Below are positions 1-10,988 of a stretch of 64,000 bases of DNA, piece by piece (the first letter of the stretch is position 1; the number at the start of each line of letters is the position of its first letter). The translations under genes and the position numbers were made by a program. The stretch is taken from assembly GCA_018257865.1 (NCBI GenBank), contig JAEUBA010000083.1, positions 83,011-147,010 on the forward strand. The letters are read 5' to 3'. The notes under the pieces are model-generated. The model saw nothing but the letters and a program-made list of their open reading frames with translations, searched no databases and was not told where the DNA came from. Source of the stretch: Stereocaulon alpinum. Lineage: Eukaryota > Ascomycota > Lecanoromycetes > Lecanorales > Stereocaulaceae.

Positions 1-199
1 TACAGATTGATCGCCAAGACTCACTTCGAGTCCCAAGTCGATTAAAGTCCTCTTACTCCAAAATGATAGTGCGGGCAGGGGTTTTCGGCCTCTTCTCCTA
101 GGAACTAGTTCCTGTGAGCATTCCTCTCTAAGTGCAGTCGTTAACCTAATGTGACGTTCACCATTGTCGAACAAACATGGAGCCTGAATGAAAATATGA

Positions 200-790
200 A
201 TGCCAGTCAAGCGGGATGAAGAAGGCAGTACTCACCTATGCTCCATTCTGCCGAAAATCTCATACCCAGGACAAGAGCCAAATCAACGCTACCGACACGG
301 CATCGTTGACTATGCCCTAATCTCTCTACGCATCGCCGCCGAGCGAAGCAGGCGACCGCTGCTCGATAGCCTCTCGCCTCTATCAATCCTCCCAGGCGCG
401 GTTCTCTACCTCAGTCCGTCCCTAGGCTTCGGTGCAAGTCCGAGCTTCATGAGACGATGGAGACAGATCCACAAGCTTACAAAACAGATGGACACTGTCA
501 GCCTACGCCATCCAGCAGACCATCTCAAACTCCTCCACTCCTACCTCCACCACTTTGCTCCCTCCCTAGAAGACTTCCAGTCCACTAGTCCGAAGCAAGC
601 AATCCTGGTATGGCCGTGCGGCTTATACTTAGTCCGGTGGACTTTGAGCAGGAGCAGGGATTGGGATGAATACATCAAGACGAGGAAGTCCAGACCTTTG
701 CATGGAGCTTTACATAGAGCCAGTGCGAAGGGGAGGGAACTGCTCTTTGGGACCGAAGAGCATATACGGAGGCTCTTGACAACTCATTGA
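200..790 (+). CDS. Hypothetical protein, 196 aa
   Basis: An uninterrupted ATG-to-TGA frame of 196 codons. I do not recognise a family. The product is basic in its second half, has no obvious signal peptide, and has one mildly hydrophobic stretch near residues 55-75 that is rich in Leu, Pro and Ser. No splice sites are needed to keep it open. The context is repeat-rich, so it could be a chance ORF or a fragment of a decayed gene. It was kept only because its length exceeds the usual chance ORF here. Confidence 0.3.
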   Translation: MPVKRDEEGSTHLCSILPKISYPGQEPNQRYRHGIVDYALISLRIAAERSRRPLLDSLSPLSILPGAVLYLSPSLGFGASPSFMRRWRQIHKLTKQMDTVSLRHPADHLKLLHSYLHHFAPSLEDFQSTSPKQAILVWPCGLYLVRWTLSRSRDWDEYIKTRKSRPLHGALHRASAKGRELLFGTEEHIRRLLTTH

Positions 791-2171
791 ATATTGGGTG
801 AAGGTGATTGTTTCTAGGATAGTGTATCCACATGACGAAATGATTTTGCAATAAAGGTCACATGAGCTGCCTCTTTAGACTAACGTCGGTAATGTGTTTG
901 ATGTGTTGGATCGAGACAACTCTTATCTGAAACTTAACTTTGCTAAGCCTTTGCCGTCATCCGTTATCAGCAGCGACTTCGCTATCCTCAGCTTCTCTAT
1001 CTCTAATTGCATCCAAACCACGCTTTTTTGGGGGCTGATTTTGTTATCGCACCGGCTCCGTCAGTGAGATTCTTGAGTACGACTTGCATAAGAGGTCGCG
1101 GTCACTAATTGTAATATTTCGATTAATGATCGAGTGAAGAGGACCTAGAAATATGTGAACTTCGCGAATATTAGCCTAGGCACACAAAGCTGAGTTTCCG
1201 CAGTTCTTTCTACTGGGTAAGACTGCATCAAAGAAATTCCTACTTCATTATAGATGGAACCCTGGGTACTTGTCGATCAGCTTGCTGCATAAAAGTTTCG
1301 AATAAAAGAGAAAATCTATGATCTACGGACCCTGCATCAAACAACTGGCCTATGAGTCTCGCAGCAAGACCATCTGCAATTGGTACCCTCGATTTCTACC
1401 CTATATCAAAGATAAATAATTACAATTAGCCGATGTTTTTTAAAAGGGCCATAACGGGTCTGAGGAACGTGACTTCGCCTGTTACACTGGCAAAAGGGAA
1501 TGTCACCGAACTTAACCGTACAGCCTTTGATCTAAACACGTTCTTCAGTGCCTACGGCGACCCTCATTCCAAGCAATAAGGCATTAAAGATAGCCCTAAA
1601 CGGTAACAGGTGAAACTATACAAGGAGCCGCGTTCTACAAGCTTTAAACGAGATATACGCTACCAGTAAGGCTCTAGGACTACGCGAGAGCTAGGTCAAG
1701 GGCAGATATCCGGTATAGCCAGCATTCCTAGCTGGCAGACAAAGCCTCTTTGGTAGAAATGACTGAAGACGTTGCACACAGTGTTCGCTGAGCGTATGAT
1801 ATTCAGGATGATGATTCCAGTTTCTGTCGATCTGAAATGGTATCTTCATCACTGAGGCCAACCGCAAGATTATAGGATTACTCATGATTAAAGGAACCAG
1901 TTAGCGTTCAGGCCTAATATTTGAATCACTTTGAAGATAATCTTTCGCCGTATTTGGAACCCTGATCGTACTCACCTAATACTTCCAGAATCACTCCTCC
2001 TCTTTAAATTGAATATCTTTCACATACTATACTACAGATCAAAACGTTTCGTCTTTCGACCACCTACTCAACAGCATCGCACTTTATATCATATAACGAC
2101 CATCATTCCAATAAACACGTCAATCAAATCCCTCCACCTTCACACCCACCAATCACTACAACCGTTTCACT
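791..2171. other. No recognisable gene
   Basis: About 1.4 kb with only short ORFs (a 64-codon minus-strand frame at 1691-1885 and a non-coding-looking frame from 1931). Base composition is near neutral. I see no domain, no repeat of note and no RNA gene. Confidence 0.5.
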
Positions 2172-2559
2172 ATGATCGAGATCTTAGATCCCAAAGCTCT
2201 ACCATGGCCCCGGATCGCAGCCACCTCAAGCGACGGCCAAACCGTCGAGTCTGTCGACTAGATATCATGTTATCAAAGTAAACGCCAACAGCAACAAAAC
2301 TTCAGCCTCTACTAAGACTACCAAACCCGCTGCAAAAGGCCGTAAAAGTAAAGCTCCAACCGCTGCAGTCGCAGAAGACGACAAAGAACCTGCTCGTCTT
2401 CCACCTACCAAAAGATACCGCAAGATCAAGATCAAAACTGAGGACGCTAAACATAGCGAAGCTATGTCGCCTGCACTAAACAATCTCGAAGCTGAGCTCT
2501 TCAAAGTCGTGGAAGACGAGGATAGGGAGGGAGTGGCTCAGAAGCTTTCATATTATTAA
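2172..2559 (+). pseudogene. Small basic, Lys/Ala-rich protein gene, frameshifted
   Basis: A start at 2172 opens 29 codons that stop at TAG 2259. The +1 frame, open across the same interval, carries the convincing coding signal to TAA 2557-2559: an Ala/Thr/Lys-rich linker, an acidic patch, then a tail TKRYRKIKIKTEDA followed by an amphipathic segment around LEAELFK. The composition suggests a small nuclear, histone-like or DNA-associated protein, but no family is recognised. A one-base shift near 2230-2260 would reconcile the two frames, so the gene is probably broken. An unseen intron is the alternative. Its last third is duplicated downstream. Confidence 0.45.
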
Positions 2560-2967
2560 TTATATATATACTACACTTCGCATTCCTCTTCCCCTTACCA
2601 AAAGATACCGCAAGCTCAAGATCAAAAGCGAGGACGCCAGATATAGCGAAGCTATGTCACCTATACTGAACACTCTCGAAGCTGAGCTCTTCAAGGATGG
2701 GGAGGGGGTGGCTCGGAAGCTTTTATGTCATCAATGATATACATACTTACACTATACTTCGCTTTCCTCTTCCCCTTACCAAAAGATACCGCAAGCTCAA
2801 GATTAAAACTGAGGACGCCAGATATAGCGAAGCTATATTACCTACACCGAACACTCTCGGAGCTGAGCTCTTCAAAGTCGGAAAACGACGAGGATAGGGA
2901 GGGGGTGGCTTAGAAGCTCTCATGTTATGAATGATGTACATACTTACACTACACTTCGCTTTCCTCT
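2407..2967 (+). repeat. Three tandem copies of a gene 3' end
   Basis: Units begin at 2407, 2597 and 2778 with ACCAAAAGATACCGCAAG, a spacing of 190 and then 181 bp. Each encodes TKRYRK(I/L)KIK, SEA, and an LEAELFK-like segment, then runs through the stop into a shared non-coding spacer (ACTTCGC..TTCCTCTTCCCC). Copies 2 and 3 keep the reading frame for about 45-50 codons. Unit 3 has lost the LE of LEAELFK and ends in a different frame. The repeat includes coding tail plus 3' flank. Confidence 0.8.
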
Positions 2968-4689
2968 ATGTGCGTGCGTGGGTAATCATGGGGAACTCAG
3001 ATGGGAGAGATAACGTCACATCGCTACTTCAGGGACGCTAGAACGTTGTATGATGACTCGGTTATATCAGCTACGTAGATAGCCACTATAACAAATCCCA
3101 TCTTCCCAAGCTTGCGTTACCTGTCTTATGTTCTGGCCCCTCCGACACCCCTTCCAATTCCTCAAACCATTGCCAGCTTCCATATACATGTTCCTAACAC
3201 TTTGGTAAAGAGACTTGGCTCACGCAGGAAGGAGGTAGGTGGGGTTGTGTTAACTCAGACACTCACTGCCTTACCGTAGCTAATCAGCAGCGTCAAAATT
3301 GTCTTTGGAACACGCCACCTCAAATCCGGGAATGTGATAGTGTTTATCCAATAGCTTAGTGCCCTATGAGCCGTGAGATCGAAAACTCACGACTGAGATC
3401 GAAAGGTAGTATCGAAAGGACAGTCGAACTTGACACATATTAGGCCTGGCGGTCCCTCAGGGCTAGTAATTATTCCCGTTGGCAGGCTTGGATAGACAAC
3501 GATGTGAACCACGAGATGAGAGGGCCAACCCACTGCAGCCACAAGGTTGGTACCATCGATAGCGAGATAATTACAGCTTTCAGTCAGAGCAAGGAGTTTG
3601 GAGATACGGAGAGAGACGAGAAGTAAGTGGGCGGGTCAGTGGATGTAACAGTCTTAAACGGGAACAGGTACTCCTCCAGCTAGGGTGTCACAAATTATCC
3701 ATTGTTGCCGTGAGCGGACTACCACTACCACTGCCATTTTGAGGCTGCTAGACCTGTCAAAATATAGGGTAGAACACTTGCTTGTTAGGTATCTAAGTGC
3801 TACACGCGCGATCTATGTACAATGGTACTGACTCAGCATGTCAAGATGCCAAGGCTTAGTCAGTATGCCAAGGCTTAGTCATCCTTGGCACGCAGGCCAC
3901 TTTCAACACTCCCCTTCGCGTAATAAGCGATCAATAAGGACGTCTCTGGGTCCAACAGCCAGTTGCTCCAGGTCACGGACCAATCAGATCGTCCATACGC
4001 CGCAACTCGGGCGGCCAACCCCCCTAGAAGTATGCGCCAGCAGGTTAAAATCAGCAGCAACGTTGCAACAATTCCACTTTTCGTGCTTCCACGGTTATTT
4101 GAATTTTTTTTTTCCTGCAGAAGCTGTGCACGCCAATTTGCTGCCAACAAGAGGCCGTAGGATAGATAGGGACAGTTGGAAAGCCTGATAAAGCGGCAGC
4201 GGCTGCGGCTGCGAGTCCTGGCGAGCTTCCAGGGCGGTCAAGCTATGTCAGAGTCGGTGTTATTGGCGCTGCGGAGTGCCCTTGCACCGAGCAGCAGTTG
4301 ACTCCAGGCTTGCAATGAGCTATCTTGGCTAGACTATCCGTGCTGTGTTATGGGCAAAGAGGGTCGCGATGCAGGGTTTGGCAGTCCCATATTGACGACA
4401 GAGGGCCCTAGGCATAGGGCGAAGCACCCTACGGAGGGGATTGATGATAGGGCACGTCGTTGTTGAGTTGCAGTAATTATTGGGGGCATATTGCGAAGCT
4501 TGCGGAGTTGCGGCTCTGCGGGATCGACAATTCGGCGCGGGAGTGACCGAGGGCGTGCAGATCCCTAAGAGCCTCAACACGGGAGCACCCGAATGGGGCT
4601 TGGCAACCCCGAAATATGGTGTTTCTGACTGGATAAAAGGCGCCGGCAGTGCTGAAGGCTCCCCTGGATCAAAACTCATAGTGGGGCCT
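2968..4689. other. Non-coding; probable LTR and 3' flank of a copia remnant
   Basis: No convincing ORF. The part from about 3640 to 4689 lies just downstream, on the minus strand, of a Ty1/copia RNase H end, so it should hold the element's 3' untranslated region and LTR remains. I could not fix LTR borders. A short direct duplication of about 18 bp (GCCAAGGCTTAGTCA..) occurs near 3848-3880, and there is a poly-T run at 4106-4114. Confidence 0.4.
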
Positions 4690-6110
4690 CTAGGCCAATA
4701 GCGTTTCGAAAGGGGATAAAGCGGTCCTTCGGCAGGGCCTTGGTCAGGCCATCTGCGACCATCTTCTGGGTAGGGGTGTAGATTAATTCGACCGCTTCTT
4801 TGGCGACTTGCTCCCTAACGAAATAGATGTTAATTTCGATATTCTTGGTCTAGGCATAAAATTGAGGGTTCTTAGCTAGGGCTATAGCGCCCTGATTATT
4901 ACAGAACATCACCACTGCCTCTAAGGAGTTGATATCGGCGTTAAGTTATTCCAGGAGGTTCCGTAGCCAGATAGCCTCCTTCGTGGCTTGGGTCAAACTA
5001 ATACATTCGGCTTCACACGAGGAAAGTGTAATAGTCGGTTGCCGCTTAGAAGACCAGCTGATGGCCCTGCTACCGATGTTGAAGACGTACCTAGAGGTTG
5101 AACGTCGGGTGTCTTAGTCACCCGCCCAGTCTGTATCTGTATATCCTAACAACGGCTTCAGAGCTCCCCTGAAAGTAAGCTGCAGGTTAATTGTGAAGCG
5201 GAGGTAGCGGAAGATTCGTTTCACCGCCTTCCAGACTGCTATTGTAGGCCAATCAATGACAAATGGGCCGTGCAATGCTAATCGCCTACCAAAGACCTTT
5301 TCGGGCTAAGTATATTCAATTCTCTGAGCCTCCTCTAGATACAACTGCTGTCATAAGCAAGAAAGCGAGCCTGGAAGCCAAGACGTTCGGGGAATGCTAT
5401 GGCTAGAGGAGTCTCTTCGTCAGTAAGTGGATCCAGAAGCGGCGCAAGGAAGGTCTCTGGCCCATGTGGCATATTTGATACAGAACAGGTTTTGTCGACC
5501 TCCTGTTAACTTGCTGCTGGTGCTGGTGCTGGCGCTGAGGACACTGATTTTTTCGAGCAAACCACAGACTTGATTTCTGATCGATGTGTCCGAGGAACTG
5601 CTCGACTGTTGTTGGCGTAGTAGGCTGCGGGAAGTCTCGACGAAATTCGAGAGCTAGGTTGCCCCAGCATGGCGGCGAATACTCTATACAAAGGCTCCGG
5701 GCATTCCTAGCGTCAGCTATAGTATACCGTTCGGTCTGAAGCGCTTGCGTAGCAACTCCAGGATCTTCCTTGAAACGCTTGATCGAAAGATCCTGGAGTT
5801 GCTACGCAAGCCCTTCAGACCGAACCGTATACCAGCGTCTCAACCTAAGCCTGTAGGTCTGCTTGTCAAGCAAGGGTCTTATTAAGCTCGGAGAGCTCGT
5901 CAGTATGCTAAACGAGGGCACCTCCCTGGAAGCACAGTGGCAAGGCCTCGACAACTTTGGACTCGCCCTTAGTACCGGCAATGTCTTTGAGCCTATCGAC
6001 TAAGACGTAGAGATCACGGAAGACTATCCGATTGTTCTCAGTACCAACTGGGCCATCACAAGAAAAGGGTTTATTGTAGATTGCTTCCTTAGGAAGGGTC
6101 CTCAATAGAT
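4690..6110 (-). pseudogene. Ty1/copia retrotransposon remnant (gag joined to RNase H)
   Basis: Read on the minus strand. The part at about 6105-5500 is gag-like: a segment ending near ALPLCFQGGALV, then Ser/Ala/Pro-rich sequence. The part at about 5250-4690 is the end of copia pol: RNase H signatures around SGYVFNIGS, ISWSSKRQPT, SSCEAEYISL, the host-tract residues of the IYTPTQKMVADGLTK type, and a stop shortly after KDRFIPF. Integrase and most of the reverse transcriptase that should lie between are missing, so this is an internally deleted copy. Several in-frame stops and shifts show it is dead. Family assignment rests on conserved copia RNase H motifs and is firm. The gag call is weaker. 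Confidence 0.75.
5722..5832. repeat. 46-bp inverted repeat with 19-nt loop
   Basis: Arms 5722-5767 and 5787-5832 are reverse complements with two mismatches in 46 positions. The loop is 5768-5786. It sits at the internal junction of the copia remnant, between gag-like and pol-like sequence. Confidence 0.9.
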
Positions 6111-6321
6111 CGTGATCGATGACGTTGGTATCCAGTGTTGAGGATACGACTTGGTTGGGCAGGCCTGAGGTTGTTCTTTACTAAAAAAAAAGTAACAACG
6201 CTGCGAGTTTCCTCGTTAATGGTCTTAGCATATGCTTGCACTGTTCCAACGAATTCGACCAATTGAAAAGCGACGATAACAGTATCACGGGCGACACCTT
6301 GGGGACGTCAGCTGGTATTTA

Positions 6322-7035
6322 GTGATGGCAATAATTCGAGACCGCCCCAACCGCACCATCAATCAGACTTCATATGCCAAGAGGGTTGTTGCTCGGGCAA
6401 ATATGGAAATCTGCCACCCTGTTGCCTCACCAACCCTACCAGCCACCAACCCTACCAGCGAGCACCTCAATTCGGTAAAACGAATCATCAGATATCTAGC
6501 GGGTACAACTGATGTTGGACTACGCTATGGACCTGGAGAGGTCACAGGCGTCAATCCAGAAGGGAATTTGCTTGGTTGGACAGACTCATTATGGTCAGAT
6601 GATAGGGACACTTCTCACGCTACGTCTGGTTACGTCTTTCAACTCTAGAATGGACCAATAAGCTGGGCCAGCAAACTTCAAACACTCTGAACTGATTCGA
6701 CTGCAGAGGCGGAATACGTCGCTCAATGCAACGCCGTCAAAGAATCTCTCTTCCTTAGCGAACTGGTACAGGAGATCGGCGATGATGAAAAGGATATCAA
6801 GCCTATCAGACTAATAGGAGATAATTAGGCAGCTATTAAATTAGCTACTAACCCAATCAATCACCAGCGCACTAAACACATACGCAATAAGTTCCAATCC
6901 GTACGCGAAATGGTGTCAGAAACAGGCGAACTTACCCTGTAATTTAGCAACACCGTCAACATGGTTGCTGACGGTATGACGAAGGCTCTCGCGTCCAATG
7001 AGTTCCCCCCCTTCCGGGACAAGCTTGGAATATCG
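6322..7035 (+). pseudogene. Ty1/copia reverse transcriptase/RNase H fragment
   Basis: Plus-strand translation shows the C-terminal copia pol order: a segment around RIIRYLAGT, then LGWTDSLWSDD (the first RNase H carboxylate region), HATSGYVF, ISWASK, the STAEAEYVA stretch, NPINHQRTKHI, and VADGMTKAL at the end. It is interrupted at 6646-6648 (TAG), near 6688 (TGA), 6826 (TAG) and 6940 (TAA). Most of these fit loss of a Gln codon (CAG or CAA to TAG or TAA), the change expected from RIP on this strand. It is opposed to the minus-strand copia remnant ending 210 bp upstream. It is not the same insertion, since the reading orientation is opposite. Confidence 0.85.
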
Positions 7036-8649
7036 TTGAGTGTAATTAGTGGGGAGCCTGAACAGTGGGGTGCCTCACCACCGCTGTCTTCAGATGGGAG
7101 CATTAGAATAAGTGGTGAAAACTATGGTGGATGAGGCCTGCTTACCTCGGCTCGCTTACTAGTCTACTAGGGCTAGGGCTCGCCAAGGCTTCCATGCGCA
7201 CTAGATAAGATCTCTGCATACAATTCTATTCACCTAAGGTACCTTAGCAATGTTACCGGCTGGGCTTTGCCTTCCAGCGTTGCTGCTTATCACCCTACCT
7301 ACCTGGCGCCCTAGCCCCATGAGGCCAAGCTCCAAGGGGCATGCTTACAGGCCCTCGCGCGCCCATTCGGCTTCCTTCCTTAGATCGATTCTTCTCGTTA
7401 CTCAGCACCCTCATGCTGGGCGCTGGGCCGGCCCCTAACACAAGAATAGATCTCCATCGAATAGGCGATGTAAAATATCCTAGCGAAATATCTCAACTCC
7501 CTATGATTAGCTCTAGGCGATACCGAGGATGTTAGCAATACCGCAATACCACCGCCCTCGTGAGTCTACCAGCGAGGTGAAATGAACGGCAGTGCTTGTG
7601 GCCTAGATCAGCAAGTCGAAACAAACGATCTGGAGCTCGTGGGTCCATCAGCGAGTAGAAATAAGAGATGAAGAAGTGAGCCTGCTTGGAAGGCATAGGC
7701 ATCAGCCTGACAACTGTACCTACACTGCTAGCGAGCAGGGGCAAGGGCAGAGCTATTGGAGCTTGTGAGCTGGATGGGCAAGTCGAGACAAACGATCCAA
7801 AACCGTCTAACTATCGATTCCACCTCTCCACCGAGTTTGGACGTCCCACCGAGTTCACCACCGCGATAGACGATCCTGCTAGTAGGCAGTTCGTCTCACC
7901 TCACCGCTTCCTCGCGCAGCCACCGCCGAATCCTCACCGATGGCTTCGAAAGCCAAGAAAGAGCATGGGTCTACATCTACACGGGAATTTGGAATAGTCA
8001 CACAAGCCACCACTAAGTTCTGCGAGCGCACGATTTTCCTCCTCACCCAACCCAACCATGAGCACTACAGACCAGCACCGCTACTTAACACAGACAAGAG
8101 GCAAGCTATGCTAAGTTTGGTATAGTCCAGTTGCCGAGCCAGGTGGAACGCCACCATTCTTCTGCTTGCATTTCGCTGCGCGTTGCGCTGCGCGAAACTC
8201 ACATCCATTTCAATATTTCCTACTTTTTCGACTTTTCGATTCTGGCTACGAAAGCATGCCATCCTTCAATATCTTATTACCTTCGTCGCTCACTATGGAC
8301 TGTGTGATGCGCTGAAGGCACTATTTACAAGTGTTTTATGTGGTTGCGGTTCCCTGCATCGCTGTCGCCAAATGCCGGATTTTGTCTGCACCTCTGCACC
8401 CGCGCAACCACTACCAACGCCGCCGACGTCACATAGAATGCAGGATGGATGGATGGATGGATGATGGATGTTGAAAGTTAGCAACAACAACATCAATAGC
8501 AATAGATCGTTCACCCCCAAATCAATAACCAATCAGTCTCCAATCAGATCACTGATATCTTAAAGGATTGAGTAGATATCGATTGCTGTTTTAGATAGTA
8601 GTAGAAGTCGCTGGCGTTATTCCTGGAGAAGCTACCTTAGCTCGCTAAC
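7036..8649. other. No recognisable gene
   Basis: About 1.6 kb following the copia fragment. ORFs are short (up to 103 codons) and overlap on both strands without domain signals. The first 200 bp probably include the copia 3' end. The only clear structure is the GGAT microsatellite listed separately. Confidence 0.45.
8443..8470. repeat. (GGAT)n microsatellite
   Basis: About five perfect GGAT units followed by an imperfect ATGATGGATG end. Confidence 0.9.
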
Positions 8650-9020
8650 GACTTTGTAGTATGTATTGTGGTAGTGTGGACAGGGCAGCTGCGTTGGATT
8701 GATCATTAGATGGCGATTGGTTGATAATGATAGGTTCGCAAGGACTTGGCGGCTGAGATCTTTAAGTAGCAACTACTGTTGCTACATCCAACATCATTCC
8801 TTCATACATTCTTCTCTACATGTAATTATTCTAGCAGCAGACACTCGTTGCGGTTAACAGTCATACACTTCTACCTCCGTCTTATTCAATTCTGCCTCAG
8901 TCTTACATGCAGTACGGAGTATCCTTGCGCTTGCTATTCTACCACTGCTGTCTCTTGACCGACGCCCTTAATCCCACACCTTCACACTAGGCTTGGCACT
9001 TCAATCCGTATCCGGCTCCA
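8650..9020 (-). repeat. LTR-type dispersed repeat, copy 1
   Basis: On the minus strand this segment matches the plus-strand segment at 55515-55850 over roughly 330 bp. Shared blocks include TAGTGTGAAGGTGTGGG, TTAAGGGCGTCGGTCAAGAG, CTAGAATAATTA and a distal ACCAAC/ACCACA block. On the minus strand it lies downstream of an intact gag ORF, and a polypurine run (complement of 9027-9037) immediately precedes it. This is the order expected for gag, polypurine tract, 3' LTR. Exact LTR ends are not fixed; a TGTGGAGCC near 9020 is a candidate 5' end. Confidence 0.65.
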
Positions 9021-9026
9021 CAAGTA

Positions 9027-9037
9027 TCTCCCCCCTT
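9027..9037 (-). other. Candidate polypurine tract
   Basis: Reads AAGGGGGGAGA on the minus strand, just upstream of the LTR-type repeat and downstream of the gag ORF. That placement fits the primer for plus-strand synthesis of an LTR element. Confidence 0.45.
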
Positions 9038-9677
9038 AGGAGGTTCAGCCCCTAAGCCTCAATATAGACCGACCTTAGTATGAGTAGCATACTAGGTTAG
9101 GGGCAACACAGCTGCGAGTAAAGACACATTACTCGTAGTGCTTACGACCTTGTTGACGTAGCTGTTGCAGGACCCCCCTACTCACAGAGGGCGTCACGTG
9201 GACACGTTACAAAGTAGCAGCGCGTTCCGCGTTGCAATTACTTCACTCAATTGCTTCACTTCGTGATGGTGGCCAGCGCGGCAGCGTGTCTCGCGCTAGC
9301 TTGGTATCATAGCAACCCACCACCCCCTCCTCCTTCTCTCAGCAACAACACCAGCACCAGCAGCAACAAGTAAGTACTCGTCCCTCATTACTTGCGAGTT
9401 CATATGCGTCGTTGCTGGCAGTATCGCCACAGCAGCTGGATGATCTTGTGATAGCAGGACAGCTTGCTCGCTGAGGTGTTATGAGCCAGCGTGGTGATGT
9501 TGAGTTCCACCCTCACAGTTCACGACTGCTGCTTTCCTTTCGCCAGACTCTGAGTGCTCGTGCGTACTGCGAAAGAAGCATACTAACGAGGGTGATAGTG
9601 TCGGCTCCCACCACTCCTCGACGTCGCGGGCCCAATGGCCGTTTTGTCTCCTCCCTCGTAAGCAATCACTTGACGAA
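9038..9677 (-). other. Non-coding interior of gag-only LTR element
   Basis: Between the gag stop and the polypurine tract there are about 640 bp in which I find no protease, reverse transcriptase, RNase H or integrase motif in any frame. ORFs here (for example the minus-strand frame reaching 9479) are continuations of an alternative frame of gag and do not look coding. The element therefore appears to lack pol, so it would be non-autonomous or truncated. Confidence 0.5.
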
Positions 9678-10988
9678 TTAAGACTGCGAGGTTCTTGACT
9701 GATAGGATGCGTAGCGACTTCTCCCACTCGTGCTCGTGCGCCTGCCCCTGCCCCGGCCCCTGCGCCCCTTCCTGCTGTCTTGATTGCGTGCTTCGTTGCT
9801 AGCAACGTACTTGGGGCACTCAAGTGAGCCCTTGTAGTGGCCAAACTGCTGGCATTCATAGCACTGAATCTCAGAGAGGGGCTTCTTTTGCTTGCCGGCT
9901 GAGTCGCCGCCTTCGGGTTTGTTTTGCGCAGGCTTGCGGCCTTGCCACACCGAAGAAGACGACCTCTTTCCATTATCCATCGCATGGAAGGTGTTAGACT
10001 TCGCATACTGTTGGCTATGTCCGCCGTATGCACTGGGTCCCTCTCCAGTGCGGGCTTTGTCAATTGAAGGCAACTCCTTCGTTCTTCGCAACCTTTGCTC
10101 GATGTCTTGATACTGTTGTAGCAGCGCGGTATAGGTGACAGGTTGGAGTGCGTCTCTCATAGCTTCTAGAGCGATCTTCTCTACCACCCTAGCACGCAGG
10201 GTTTCCATGCGTTCTTGGTCGTCCACAGGACGATCTCGCTGCGACCATAGGCCCGTGAGGTAGTCGTTAAAGCTTAAGACTGTCTGAGTGTCTCTCATAG
10301 CCGCTCTAGCCAGCTGGCGACCTAGATCGTAGGACCTGACTGCTGGGTTGCGAACTTGATCCAAGCACCAATCGGTATATTCTTTCCATGTAGGTTCACC
10401 GGTGCTACGCATCATAGCATCTCTCATATTCCTCCATGATTGCTTCTTCGCATTTGCTAGGATAGCGGAGGACCAGCGAGTCTTTTCTGCGTCTGTGCGA
10501 AAGTCGCCGCGAGGGGCCGAAGCGATATACTTCTCGCAATTTTGGATGAACAGTACTACTGAGCTGTAGTTGTTGAGGTACTGCGTGTCAGGTACCTTAG
10601 TAACACTTATTCGCTTGCGAGTCGCATCGCGGTAATGGTCTTCGCTGTGCTCGCGACGATGTCCTCGTGCGTGTTGTAGTTCAGCGAGCTTGCGCTTTTC
10701 GATAGTGACCTGCTTCTCAGACTCAAGTAGTAGGAGTTGAAAGCGTTGATCAGAAGTTAAACCGGCCAAGCGGGGGTCCTCGCTTGCGGGTGTAAGGACG
10801 GCGGGTGCGTTGTCATTTCGGTTGCTACCTTCGCCAACAGTGTGGCTAGAGGTCGCAGTTACGTCGTCAGTAGCCTCTTCAGGGTTCTCAACCTCCTCTG
10901 CTAGGGTCGCAACGTTGGTAATACGTTCCTGTGGTGCGGCACTGCGACTTCGCAGGTTAATTGATTCAACTTGGGATGTACTTGCCAT
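9678..10988 (-). CDS. Retrotransposon Gag polyprotein, 436 aa, intact
   Basis: The start chosen is the ATG at 10988, giving a product beginning MASTSQVES. The open frame extends 41 codons further upstream to 11111, but that part looks non-coding. Order of parts: an N-terminal Ser/Thr/Glu-rich region, a segment rich in charged residues, then about 200 residues of helical gag core (motifs near LNNYSSVVLFIQNCEKY, SWRNMRDAMM, YLTGLWSQRDRP, ALEAMRDAL), a Ser/Lys-rich linker, a zinc knuckle CYECQQFGHYKGSLEC and an Arg/Gly-rich tail that should bind nucleic acid. The knuckle has six residues between His and the last Cys where the usual spacing is four. Unlike every other element here it has no stop or shift. 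The product would form the capsid or ribonucleoprotein of a Ty3/gypsy-like element. Confidence 0.8.
   Translation of the reverse strand: MASTSQVESINLRSRSAAPQERITNVATLAEEVENPEEATDDVTATSSHTVGEGSNRNDNAPAVLTPASEDPRLAGLTSDQRFQLLLLESEKQVTIEKRKLAELQHARGHRREHSEDHYRDATRKRISVTKVPDTQYLNNYSSVVLFIQNCEKYIASAPRGDFRTDAEKTRWSSAILANAKKQSWRNMRDAMMRSTGEPTWKEYTDWCLDQVRNPAVRSYDLGRQLARAAMRDTQTVLSFNDYLTGLWSQRDRPVDDQERMETLRARVVEKIALEAMRDALQPVTYTALLQQYQDIEQRLRRTKELPSIDKARTGEGPSAYGGHSQQYAKSNTFHAMDNGKRSSSSVWQGRKPAQNKPEGGDSAGKQKKPLSEIQCYECQQFGHYKGSLECPKYVASNEARNQDSRKGRRGRGRGRRTSTSGRSRYASYQSRTSQS

Noticed and set aside
9479..10063. 194-codon minus-strand ORF
   Set aside because: It overlaps the end of gag in another frame. 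Its Arg/Ala-rich start is a shadow of the gag linker and its tail has no coding features.
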